NCBI RefSeq assembly: GCF_013407855.1
Contig: NZ_JACBZH010000001.1
Coordinates: 620,001 to 684,000, forward strand
DNA: 64,000 nt
DNA from: Actinopolymorpha rutila
GTDB taxonomy: Bacteria; Actinomycetota; Actinomycetes; Propionibacteriales; Actinopolymorphaceae
Direction of reading: 5' to 3'
Part shown: positions 34,904 to 42,616 of the stretch, one piece after another
How positions within the stretch are numbered: position 1 is the stretch's first letter
Layout of the letters: every line of letters starts with the position of its first letter
Program-made: the position numbers and the translations under genes
Notes under the pieces: model-generated
Told to the model about the DNA's origin: nothing
The model's database searches: none
The model's input: only the letters and a program-made list of their open reading frames with translations

Positions 34904-35854
34904 ATGAGCGCCGTCACCGAGCCGTCCACCACGGGCGGCACCACCCAGTCGACCGGTGGGGGGAGGCGCCGCGGCATCCGCGGCACCTCCCTCGCCTACT
35001 GGCTCTTCGTCGGCCCGTTCCTCGTCGGCCTGCTGGTCTTCGGCTACGTGCCGATCGTGTGGAGCCTGTTCCTCAGCTTCTTCGACGCCCGCAACACGGT
35101 CACGCCGACCAACTTCGTGGGGCTGCGCAACTACGTCGACATGCTGACGGACCCGAACTTCCTGTCCAGCCTGCTGACCTTCACGGTCTTCGCGGTGTTC
35201 ATCGTGCCGCTCACGTTCGCGTTGTCGCTCGGCATGGCGTTGCTGGTCAACGGCGTACGGGTGGCGCGGGCGTTCTTCCGGTCGGTGTTCTTCCTGCCCA
35301 CCGCGTGTTCGTACGTCGTGGCCTCGCTGATCTGGAAGCTGTCCATCTTCAACGGCGTGCGGTTCGGCCTGGCCAACACCGTGCTGAGCTGGTTCGGCAT
35401 CGAGAACATCGCCTGGCTGAGCACGGTCGACCCGCCGTGGTACTGGCTTCCGCTGGTGACCGTGCGGCTGTGGCTGCAGCTCGGCTTCTACATGATCCTG
35501 TTCATCGCGGGTCTGCAGCGCATCCCGACCGACCTCTACGAGGCGGCCTACGTCGACGGGGCCAAGCCGGGCTGGCAGGTGTTCCGCTTCATCACCTTCC
35601 CGCAGCTGCGGGCCACCTCGATCGCGGTGCTGCTGCTGAACCTCATCGCGGCGTACCAGGCGTTCGACGAGTTCTACAACCTCGTCGGCAACGTCAACTA
35701 CGCCCGGCCGCCGCTGGTGTATCTGTACGGCGTCTCGCTGAGCTCCATCCAGGACCTCGGCCGGGGCAGCGCCGGCGCGCTCATCCTGGCGGCGATCATC
35801 ATGGTGCTCACGCTGGTGCAGAGCAGGATCTTCGGATTCGGTAAGGCGGACTGA
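34904..35854 (+). CDS. Sugar ABC transporter permease (MalF/UgpA-type)
   Basis: A 316-residue inner-membrane permease with six spans. After a Thr/Gly-rich cytoplasmic tail, the first span is YWLFVGPFLVGLLVFGYVPIVW-like (residues about 30-52). The EAA loop that contacts the ATPase reads YEAAYVDGAKPGWQVFRFITFPQL. It begins six bases after the binding-protein gene and overlaps the next permease by one base, so the three are one operon. No ATPase gene is present, so a shared MsiK/MsmK-type ATPase encoded elsewhere must power it. Confidence 0.93.
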   Translation: MSAVTEPSTTGGTTQSTGGGRRRGIRGTSLAYWLFVGPFLVGLLVFGYVPIVWSLFLSFFDARNTVTPTNFVGLRNYVDMLTDPNFLSSLLTFTVFAVFIVPLTFALSLGMALLVNGVRVARAFFRSVFFLPTACSYVVASLIWKLSIFNGVRFGLANTVLSWFGIENIAWLSTVDPPWYWLPLVTVRLWLQLGFYMILFIAGLQRIPTDLYEAAYVDGAKPGWQVFRFITFPQLRATSIAVLLLNLIAAYQAFDEFYNLVGNVNYARPPLVYLYGVSLSSIQDLGRGSAGALILAAIIMVLTLVQSRIFGFGKAD

Positions 35855-36750
35855 TGGCGACCACGACCCAACCCGCCGTACGCACCACCGGAACGCCGGT
35901 CCCGATCGGGCACCGGCGCGGCCCGATGGCGACGGTGGCCACGATCGCTCGCTGGGCGGCGCTGCTGATCACCACCGTGGTCTTCCTGGTGCCGTTCTAC
36001 CTCATCGTGCGCAACGCGCTGTCCAGCGACGCCGACATCACCGCGCCCGGCTGGACGGTGTTCCCGACCACGCTGCACTGGGAGAACATCGCCGAGCTGT
36101 TCAACGACAACGAGGTTCCGATGGCGCGGGCGCTGTGGAACTCCACGGTCGTCGGCGTGGTCGGCACCGGTGGCCAGCTGCTGCTGGCGGCGATGGCCGG
36201 CTACGGCCTGGCGCGGATTCCCAACCGCGCGTCCGACAAGATCTTCTACCTGATCGTGGCCACGCTGATGATCCCGGCGGCGGTGACGTTCATCCCGAGC
36301 TTCGTGCTGGTCTCCTCGCTCGGCTGGGTGAGCTCGCTGCGCGGCCTGATCATCCCCGGGCTGTTCAGCGGGTTCGCGGCGTTCCTCTTCCGGCAGTACT
36401 TCATCAACTTCCCCAAGGAGTTGGAGGAGGCGGCCAGGGTCGACGGCCTGGGCTACTGGCGGACGTTCTGGCTGATCGTCGTACCCAACTCGCTGCCGTT
36501 CTTCGCCGCGATCGCCGCCATCACGTTCATCGCCAACTGGAACGCCTTCCTGTGGCCACTGGTGATCGGGCAGGACTCCTCGTCGTGGACGGTGCAGGTG
36601 GCGCTGTCGACGTTCATCACCGCGCAGACCATCAACATCCACGAACTGTTCGTGGCCGCCGCGGTGTCGATCCTCCCGCTGGTGCTGATCTTCGTGTTCC
36701 TGCAGCGTTACCTCGTGCAGGGCGTCACCGAGACCGGCATCAAGGGCTGA
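35854..36750 (+). CDS. Sugar ABC transporter permease (MalG/UgpE-type)
   Basis: A 298-residue partner permease with six spans. Its EAA loop is LEEAARVDGLGYWRTFWLIVVPNSLP, typical of the MalG group. The N-terminal 25 residues are polar and cytoplasmic. The start ATG 35854 overlaps the stop of the previous gene, so production is coupled. It is the last gene of the operon; the next gene converges 22 bases away. Confidence 0.93.
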   Translation: MATTTQPAVRTTGTPVPIGHRRGPMATVATIARWAALLITTVVFLVPFYLIVRNALSSDADITAPGWTVFPTTLHWENIAELFNDNEVPMARALWNSTVVGVVGTGGQLLLAAMAGYGLARIPNRASDKIFYLIVATLMIPAAVTFIPSFVLVSSLGWVSSLRGLIIPGLFSGFAAFLFRQYFINFPKELEEAARVDGLGYWRTFWLIVVPNSLPFFAAIAAITFIANWNAFLWPLVIGQDSSSWTVQVALSTFITAQTINIHELFVAAAVSILPLVLIFVFLQRYLVQGVTETGIKG

Positions 36751-36772
36751 CCGGGCCATGGGCTGACCGGCG

Positions 36773-37798
36773 TCAGGCGCCGACCAGTCGGGCCGCGAGC
36801 ACGGGCAGCAGGTTCGCGTAGTCGCGCAGCAGGGTGATCCGTCCGTCGCGGGCACGAAGCACGTAGACGTACGACATCCGCAGCGGGCGCCCGGTCCCGA
36901 GGTGCGTGCAGTCGATGGCGTGCTCGACGACGATCACCTCCGGGTCGGTCGTGTCGTGGATGGTGACGTCGCGGTACGCCTGGAACCGGATCGACTGCCC
37001 GGCCGTCCGGCTGAGCCAGGAGCGCACGGCCTCCCGGCCCTCCAGCCGCTCCGGGATGCCCGGCAGCCGGAACGGAAACTCCTGGACGCCGTCGGCGGCG
37101 AACAGGTCGGCCATCGCGTCGGGGGAGTTCGCCAGCACCGCCTGCTGGTAGCGGGCGAAGACGGCCCGCGGTCCCGTGCCCGACGGGACCGCTGTGTCGT
37201 TGTCGGAGTCGGTGCCGGTGCCGGTGTCGGTGCCGGGTCCGCCGGCGTCGGTGCCGGTGTCGGTGCCGGGTCCGCCGGCGTCGGCTTCGGTCGGGTCGGC
37301 TGGTGCGGTCTTCACCGCGGCGAGCAGTTCGTCGTACCGGCCGAACGCCTGGGCCATCGCCACCACGTCCTGGTACTCGCGTACGTGCACGACCCGGCCG
37401 TCGCGGACGCGGAGCAGCACCAGCACCGCGCCGGACACGCTCTCGCCAGTGGCGGTGAGCGTCCCGGCGAGTTCGTACTCCACGATCGCCACCTCGGGGT
37501 CGAGACTGTCGTGGATCGCGACGACGGGGACGTCCTCGATGCGCATCGGCAGCGCGGCCCGCCCGGCGCGCGTCAGCGCCTCGAGCTCCGACCTGCCCCG
37601 GAGACGGCGCGGGCGTCCCGGAGGGGTGAACGGCCACTCGACGAGGACGTCCTCGGCCTGGTCGCCCGAATCGTCGGCGGTGCCGGACAGGACGGACCGC
37701 CGGAACCTCTCGAAGGCGCGTCGCGGAGTCAGCACCGCTTCCGGGCCCGGTTCATCGCGCAGATGGGGCAGTTCGGGCAGGTCGGGCAGATTGGGCAT
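36773..37798 (-). CDS. Two-domain SnoaL-like (NTF2-fold) protein
   Basis: A 341-residue protein made of two NTF2/SnoaL-type domains. The first runs from about 20 to 160 (RAFERFRRSVL...VREYQDVVAMAQAF), the second from about 205 to 341 (AVFARYQQAVLANSPDAMADLFAADGVQEFPF...LLRDYANLLPVLAA). Between them is an acidic Gly/Thr/Asp linker made by a perfect 33-bp tandem duplication (37218-37283). Such folds bind small hydrophobic molecules as enzymes or carriers. GGGAGAGAG precedes ATG 37798. It is divergent from a TetR gene across a palindrome, so it is the likely target of that repressor. Confidence 0.85.
   Translation of the reverse strand: MPNLPDLPELPHLRDEPGPEAVLTPRRAFERFRRSVLSGTADDSGDQAEDVLVEWPFTPPGRPRRLRGRSELEALTRAGRAALPMRIEDVPVVAIHDSLDPEVAIVEYELAGTLTATGESVSGAVLVLLRVRDGRVVHVREYQDVVAMAQAFGRYDELLAAVKTAPADPTEADAGGPGTDTGTDAGGPGTDTGTGTDSDNDTAVPSGTGPRAVFARYQQAVLANSPDAMADLFAADGVQEFPFRLPGIPERLEGREAVRSWLSRTAGQSIRFQAYRDVTIHDTTDPEVIVVEHAIDCTHLGTGRPLRMSYVYVLRARDGRITLLRDYANLLPVLAARLVGA
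37218..37283. repeat. 33-bp perfect tandem duplication in the SnoaL linker
   Basis: Two identical 33-bp units (37218-37250, 37251-37283) encode two copies of an 11-residue Gly/Asp/Thr/Pro repeat. The identity of the copies indicates a recent duplication, and the flanks contain further shorter GGT-GCC-type repeats. Confidence 0.8.
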
Positions 37799-37826
37799 GA
37801 CGGCTCTCTCCCGTTCACTCAACAGG

Positions 37827-37841
37827 CGTTGAACCTCAACG
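37827..37841. promoter_or_regulatory. TetR-type operator palindrome
   Basis: CGTTGA-ACC-TCAACG is a perfect inverted repeat in the 92-base gap between the divergent SnoaL-like and TetR genes, a position from which a TetR repressor could control both. Confidence 0.6.
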
Positions 37842-37890
37842 AGCGTAGAGCGAAATCGCCACCTCGGTCAACGCCGGTAGAGTCACGAGA

Positions 37891-38505
37891 ATGAGTGCCG
37901 CCAGGAAGGCCCGGGCCGACGCACCCGATGAGGCCGGCCGTCCCCGGCCGAGCCGGTCCGAGCGCAGACGGCAGACCGAGGAACGAATCCTGGCCTCGGC
38001 CCGGAAGGAGTTCGCCGAGCGCGGCTACGAACGCACCACCATCCGGGGAGTCGCCGGTGCGGCCGGGGTCGACCCGGCGCTGGTGATGCAGTACTTCGGC
38101 TCGAAGGACCAGCTGTTCCGGCAGGCCGTGCACGTACCGGCGGGCGAGGAGCTGCCCGCGGAGCCGGCCGAGTTCGCCGAGCTGTTGCTGTCGATCCTGG
38201 GCGTCAAGCTGAGCGGGCAGGCGGCCACCATGCCCCTGCTGCGGTCGGCGTTCACTCATCCGGAGGCGACCGAGGCGGTGCGGGCTTCGCTGGCCGGGCA
38301 GATCGCCCAGGGCGCCACGGTGATCCCCGCCGACGACCCGGAGTTGCGGTCGGCCCTGCTGGTCGCGGTGCTGCTGGGTGTCACCACCGGACGTCACCTG
38401 CTCGAGCTCGACCACCTGCGCGACGCCTCGCCCGAACAGATCACCGACCTGCTGCGGCCGGCCTTCCAGGCGCTGGTCGGTGGGACCGCGGCCCCGGACG
38501 CCTGA
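37891..38505 (+). CDS. TetR-family transcriptional regulator
   Basis: A 204-residue repressor. After a basic tail, the helix-turn-helix spans residues 30-75 (RILASARKEFAERGYERTTIRGVAGAAGVDPALVMQYFGSKDQLF), and a C-terminal ligand domain of the TetR_C_17-like type follows. The DNA-binding helix is followed by MQYFGSK where YYHFGSK is usual. It is divergent from the SnoaL-like gene and probably controls both genes through the intervening palindrome. The ligand is unknown. Confidence 0.9.
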   Translation: MSAARKARADAPDEAGRPRPSRSERRRQTEERILASARKEFAERGYERTTIRGVAGAAGVDPALVMQYFGSKDQLFRQAVHVPAGEELPAEPAEFAELLLSILGVKLSGQAATMPLLRSAFTHPEATEAVRASLAGQIAQGATVIPADDPELRSALLVAVLLGVTTGRHLLELDHLRDASPEQITDLLRPAFQALVGGTAAPDA

Positions 38506-38521
38506 CGGCACCGGCCCGCGG

Positions 38522-39535
38522 TCAGGTGCCGACCGCGCTCGAGACCACCACGCGACGAACCTCGAGCCTCGCCCCCTGGCCGAAGAGCCGGCTGGACGGG
38601 AGACTCGACGGGTCCACGAAGGGCGACGGCGTGGGATCGCCCACGTCCGGGTCGAAGTAGCCGGTGGGGCCGTCGCCGAGCTTCACCAGGCCGATGCCGG
38701 CCGGACGGTACCCGTCCAGCAACGTGAACATGCCCATGCCGCAGGCGAGTTGGCGCGGCTCCACGAGTACCTCCTCACCGCCGTGGTCCAGGGTGAGATA
38801 CCTGCGGTCGATGCGGCAGCCGATGCGGTCGACCCTGAACACCTCCTCCTCGTTCACGTACCAGCGCACGACTCCGGCCGCACGGTCGTAGGAGATCCTC
38901 AGATGGTGCATCGCACGCGGGTTGTTGGCGGCGACCGGGATCTGGAAGCTGAACGCCGCATAGTTGTCTCCGAGCGCCGGGCCCCTGCCGAACGGGAGGC
39001 GCTCGTAGAAGGCGTAGATGGTCTTGTTCGTAAGGAAGAAGTCGAAGACGATGTACGTCTCGAAGTCGATCTGGTTAGCAGCGAACGAGGCAAGGCGCAG
39101 GTCGTCGTCCGGGTCGTCCACGGCGCCGCCGAACGGCTGGAACCGCGTGCCGTACGTCCGTCCTCCCAGCCAGGTCTCGAAGGAGAAGACCTGGCCGGGG
39201 ACGGCATCGAAGCCGGGGTAGCCGCTGGAGGCGGTGTGGTTGGCATAGGCGAGCCACTTCACGTGGTCGAGCCCGCCCGGAAGACCGCCGTTCTGGCTGT
39301 CCGGCGCGACTGAGAGCGTGAACGCGGGTTCTCCCGTCGTTCGGTTCTCGCCCGGAGCGACGACGTTGAGGCCGTGGGAGCCGGTGGAGACGACGCCGTC
39401 GTCACCTGTGAAGCTCCCGGAGCCGAAGTAGAACCACTTCGCCGTGGGCGAGCCGACGGTGAACCCGTCCTTGAAGTCGTCCCAAAGATGCCGGTAGGTC
39501 CCGTCCTCCGCGCGGGGGGACTCGAGATCGCGCAT
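38522..39535 (-). CDS. Uncharacterised beta-rich protein (DUF6081-like)
   Basis: A 337-residue soluble protein with no signal peptide. It begins DGTYRHLWDDFKDGFTVG and is rich in beta-prone, aromatic stretches (AKWFYFGSGSFTGDDGVVST, FETWLGGRTYGTRFQPFGG, YIVFDFFLTNKTIYAFYERLPFGR). The pattern resembles concanavalin-like folds, and I recall a DUF6081 group of this kind in actinobacteria, but I cannot confirm it. It converges on the TetR gene. ATG 39535 is preferred because GGAGG lies nine bases before it; an earlier in-frame start at 39646 would add an odd basic stretch. Confidence 0.65.
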   Translation of the reverse strand: MRDLESPRAEDGTYRHLWDDFKDGFTVGSPTAKWFYFGSGSFTGDDGVVSTGSHGLNVVAPGENRTTGEPAFTLSVAPDSQNGGLPGGLDHVKWLAYANHTASSGYPGFDAVPGQVFSFETWLGGRTYGTRFQPFGGAVDDPDDDLRLASFAANQIDFETYIVFDFFLTNKTIYAFYERLPFGRGPALGDNYAAFSFQIPVAANNPRAMHHLRISYDRAAGVVRWYVNEEEVFRVDRIGCRIDRRYLTLDHGGEEVLVEPRQLACGMGMFTLLDGYRPAGIGLVKLGDGPTGYFDPDVGDPTPSPFVDPSSLPSSRLFGQGARLEVRRVVVSSAVGT

Positions 39536-39771
39536 GTCCTTGTGCCTCCCGGCCCTCGACGGCCCTGGCGCAAGCCCGCGTTGCGCGAACTCGCGGGCGG
39601 ACCTCTCGATGACAGCAGACGCAGAGGTCGCACCTGTCTTGATCAACTTCGTCGAAGATAGCTGAGCCGAAGGGCGATGTCCCGTGCCACAGGGGAGGCG
39701 ACCCGCTCGAACAGAATGCCGGGCCGGACGCCTGACGATGCCGCGGTGGCGGCGTGACAGACTCCGGTGTC

Positions 39772-40299
39772 ATGTCCGCCCCGCAGACCCCGCCGACCCC
39801 GCACGGCTCGCAAAGCTCGCATGGCTCGAACTCCTCGGTCAGCTACCGCCTGCGCCCGGCGCTGGGCGTCCGCATGCTCGGCATGGCCTGCGTCTGGCTC
39901 GCCCTGGTCGTGGTGCTCGAGGCGCTCCGCCGGGGCGTACCCGCGATCGACGGCACTCTCGTCGTGGCGCTGGAGTGGATCTTCTTCGCGGTCTTCGTGA
40001 TCGTCGTGGCGCTGGCCGCCTGGTCACGGCTCAGCGGGCGGTCGGGCCTGGTGCTGTCCGACGAGGGGTTCGTCAACCGGACCAACTGGCGTCGCGACAG
40101 CGTGCGGTCGGCGCGCTGGTCGGAGGTCGCCGACGTACGGCGGTCCGACGGTGCGGCCGGTCCGGTGTTCGTCGTCGCACTGGCCGACGGCCGGCGCAGC
40201 CTGATCGCCACCCGGCTGCTGGACGTCCCGGTCGGTTCGCTGGAGCAGCAGTTGCAGAGCCGGCTGAACACCGCGCACGGCTACCGCCCGTTCAACTGA
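39772..40299 (+). CDS. PH-domain membrane protein
   Basis: A 175-residue protein. A polar N-terminus of about 25 residues is followed by two membrane spans (VRMLGMACVWLALVVVLEAL and VVALEWIFFAVFVIVVALAAW) and a C-terminal bacterial PH-like domain (GLVLSDEGFVNRTNWRRDSVRSARWSEVADVRR to VGSLEQQLQSRL). Family function is unknown; members sit at the membrane. An alternative GTG start at 39754 adds six residues, and neither start has a strong ribosome site. It converges on the LCP gene 16 bases downstream. Confidence 0.75.
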   Translation: MSAPQTPPTPHGSQSSHGSNSSVSYRLRPALGVRMLGMACVWLALVVVLEALRRGVPAIDGTLVVALEWIFFAVFVIVVALAAWSRLSGRSGLVLSDEGFVNRTNWRRDSVRSARWSEVADVRRSDGAAGPVFVVALADGRRSLIATRLLDVPVGSLEQQLQSRLNTAHGYRPFN

Positions 40300-40315
40300 C
40301 CGGCTACTGAACCGG

Positions 40316-41851
40316 CTACTGGACCGGGCGGTACGCGCAGGCGTCGGCGAGGGAGTCGGCCGGTGCGTTCGGGTTCGGAGTGGCATTGCCGGTGGGCGTG
40401 GGCTTGGGCTTCGCCGTCTTGTTGGGGTTGTCCTTGGGGATCGCCGGCTTCTTGGTCGGCGGCGCCTTCTCGCTGGCCGCGACCGCGGTGCTCACCCGCT
40501 TGCGGATCAGCTTGTAGTTGGGGTTCCACGGCTTGATGATCTTGTTGGTGAACGCGATGCTCTTGACGTCGCCGCCCTTCACCTTCATCGACAGGTCGAC
40601 GAACGCCGGGAGCAGTGAGCTCGGGATGTCGGTGAGCACGATGTGCTTCGACGTCTTGGCGATCGCTTCGTACCTCGTGAGGACCGTGCCCGGGTTGGCC
40701 TGGTCGATGATCGCCTTCATCGCGCAGCGCTGGCGCAGCATCCGCTGGTAGTCGTCGGCGCCGTAGCGGCCGCGGGCGAACCACAGTGCGTGGTAGCCGT
40801 CCAGGTGCTGGTTGGGGCCCGGGTGGAGGTAGCCCGACGGCTTGATGCCCTCGTCGGTCGCACCGCCGATGGCCACTCGCTCGTTGATGTTGACGGTGAT
40901 CCCGCCGAGGGCGTTGACCAGTTGCTCGAAGCCCTGCAGGTTGATCAGGACGTAGTAGTCGAGCTTGAGGCCGAGCGCCTGGCCCACGGCCAGCTTGGTG
41001 GCGTCGGCGCCGGGGTTGTCGCTGACGAGCAGGCCCGGGTGCTGGGCCGGGACATTGCGGTAGATCGAGTTGATCATCCACTCCAGCTGGTCGCCCGGCC
41101 CGGCGTAGACGCCGCCCTTGTAGGCCTTGGCCAGGGACGAGCCCGGCGGGAACGGCACCTTCTCCAGGTTGCGCGGCAGGCTGAACAGCACGGTGTTGCC
41201 GGTGCGGGTGTCGATGCTCGCGACCTGGATGCTGTCCGGCCGGATGCCGGACCGGTCCTTGCCGCCGTCGCCGCCGAGCAGGAGGACGTTGACGCGGTCC
41301 TGGCCGGCCCACGGGTCGGCCGCGGTGACGTTCTTGGGGCGGGTGGCGCTGCGGCTGTGGGAGCCGGCGAAGACGTCCTGGACCACTCCGCGCTGCACCT
41401 GTGCGTAGCGGCCACCGACGGCGAGCGGGGTGAGCACGACCAGCACCAGCAGGGTGACGAGCGCCGAACCGCCGATGCGCTGCAACGGGCTGACGTTCAA
41501 AGGCCGCAGCGAACGGTAGGTGAGGACGATCACCACCATCCACGCGAGGCCGATCACCGGCAGCACGATCCCGATCAGCCGGAGGGTGTCGGGCTGGACC
41601 AGCCAGTGCAGGATCGACCGCCGCTGGGTGAGGCCGATCCAGGCGGTGACCGCGAGGACGGCCACGGCGACGGCCAGCACCGCCGCTCCGAGCCGGCGGC
41701 GGCCGGCGGCCAGCAGGCCGAGACCCGGCACGAGCGCGCCGGCCACTGTCAGGAGGAGGGCGCTGGTGAACGACATCGGCCGACGGCGTCGCCGGTCGGT
41801 CACCGGCGGCTTCGACGACGTTCCGTGGTCGTCCTTTACCAGCTCAGACAT
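40316..41851 (-). CDS. LytR-CpsA-Psr (LCP) family cell-wall glycopolymer ligase
   Basis: A 511-residue membrane protein. A basic cytoplasmic tail (DRRRRRPMSF) leads to about four membrane spans (to residue 150). The extracytoplasmic LCP domain follows, with RVNVLLLGGDGGKDRSGIRPDSIQVASIDTRTG, a catalytic-type Arg cluster in FSLPRNLEKVPFP, and the later HALWFARGRYGADDYQRMLRQ motif. A Pro/Lys-rich tail ends the protein. LCP enzymes move teichoic-acid-like or arabinogalactan polymers from lipid carriers to peptidoglycan. The extra membrane spans before the usual single one are notable but are seen in other actinobacteria. Confidence 0.92.
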   Translation of the reverse strand: MSELVKDDHGTSSKPPVTDRRRRRPMSFTSALLLTVAGALVPGLGLLAAGRRRLGAAVLAVAVAVLAVTAWIGLTQRRSILHWLVQPDTLRLIGIVLPVIGLAWMVVIVLTYRSLRPLNVSPLQRIGGSALVTLLVLVVLTPLAVGGRYAQVQRGVVQDVFAGSHSRSATRPKNVTAADPWAGQDRVNVLLLGGDGGKDRSGIRPDSIQVASIDTRTGNTVLFSLPRNLEKVPFPPGSSLAKAYKGGVYAGPGDQLEWMINSIYRNVPAQHPGLLVSDNPGADATKLAVGQALGLKLDYYVLINLQGFEQLVNALGGITVNINERVAIGGATDEGIKPSGYLHPGPNQHLDGYHALWFARGRYGADDYQRMLRQRCAMKAIIDQANPGTVLTRYEAIAKTSKHIVLTDIPSSLLPAFVDLSMKVKGGDVKSIAFTNKIIKPWNPNYKLIRKRVSTAVAASEKAPPTKKPAIPKDNPNKTAKPKPTPTGNATPNPNAPADSLADACAYRPVQ

Positions 41852-42328
41852 GGACCGTATTCAATCCCACTCGGACCCCCGTCCAGGACCGCCCTCGGGA
41901 GCGGACGTGCTGGCTCTCACCCTGGCACGACGTGCGAGCAGGGCTTGGAGTTGCACTCGCGGGTGCAATATCCGGTTCGCTCTCGTCGCGAGGTCTGCCG
42001 AGCTCCACGTGCGGCTCCTGTTGGTCGTTCGGTCCTGCTGTCGCCCCACAGGCGCTGCAGACCCGCCCGGGCGACGAACGTTTCCCGGGGGTTCGGACGG
42101 GTTCGTGACAGGTTGATGCCCGTTTTCGGTACGTTTTCTCCGGTTCGGCCCGCGCAATCGGCCGGTTTCCCGGCATTGGCGACGCGCGTCCCGGATCAGC
42201 GCACGGTACGCCACCACCCTGAGATTGGCCATCTGACCTCGCGGTTCGTGGCTAGTGGCAGGTCGCTTTGCCCGGCTCCGCCCCGGCCCGCTACCCTGAT
42301 CCGGCGTCCTGGCTTTGCCAGGACGAGG
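41852..42328. other. Intergenic region before tRNA-Ser
   Basis: A 477-base gap without a convincing gene. Near its right end a promoter for the tRNA is plausible: TTGCCC (42268-42273), 18 bases, TACCCT (42292-42297). A short hairpin GTCCTGGC-ttt-GCCAGGAC (42306-42324) lies in the expected 5' leader of the tRNA transcript. The rest shows no repeat or motif that I recognise. Confidence 0.6.
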
Positions 42329-42419
42329 GGAGGCGTCGCCTAGTCCGGTCTATGGCGCCCGCCTGCTAAGCGGGTTGAGGGTTCATCCCCTCTCGCGGGT
42401 TCAAATCCCGCCGCCTCCG
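42329..42419 (+). tRNA. tRNA-Ser (anticodon GCU)
   Basis: A class II tRNA with a long variable arm. The acceptor stem GGAGGCG (42329-42335) pairs with CGCCTCC (42412-42418) and the discriminator base is G. The anticodon loop CTGCTAA holds GCT at 42365-42367, reading AGC/AGU serine codons. The T arm is CGGGTTCAAATCCCG. The CCA end is not encoded. A GC-rich hairpin follows as terminator. Confidence 0.96.
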
Positions 42420-42450
42420 CCCTCATTTCGGCAAAACGCCCTCGGCGAGC

Positions 42451-42486
42451 GCCGGGCCGTACCCCACCTGAGTGGGGCGGCCCGGC
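42451..42486 (+). terminator. Terminator after tRNA-Ser
   Basis: GCCGGGCCG (42451-42459) and CGGCCCGGC (42478-42486) flank an inner CCCCAC/GTGGGG pairing, forming one long hairpin with a four-base loop 32 bases after the tRNA. There is no T tract. Confidence 0.6.
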
Positions 42487-42540
42487 CCAGCCGACCCGAT
42501 CGACCACTCCTCACCGCAGCGGTCCCGTCACCTGTGGTTT

Positions 42541-42568
42541 TTCCCGCGTCCGGATCCGGACGCGGGAA
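42541..42568. repeat. Perfect 28-bp palindrome
   Basis: A perfect 28-base palindrome, TTCCCGCGTCCGGA joined directly to its inverse with GGATCC at the centre, lies 49 bases before the sulfotransferase gene. It has no loop or T tract, so a binding site is as likely as a terminator. Confidence 0.65.
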
Positions 42569-42616
42569 GTACCTCAGGTAGATCGTCCTTGTACGTGGCA
42601 TTACGTTGCCTTTGCC

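Noticed and set aside
42329..42419. tRNA-Ser as an integration site of a genomic island
   Set aside because: No integrase gene and no repeated tRNA 3' end was seen downstream in the window.
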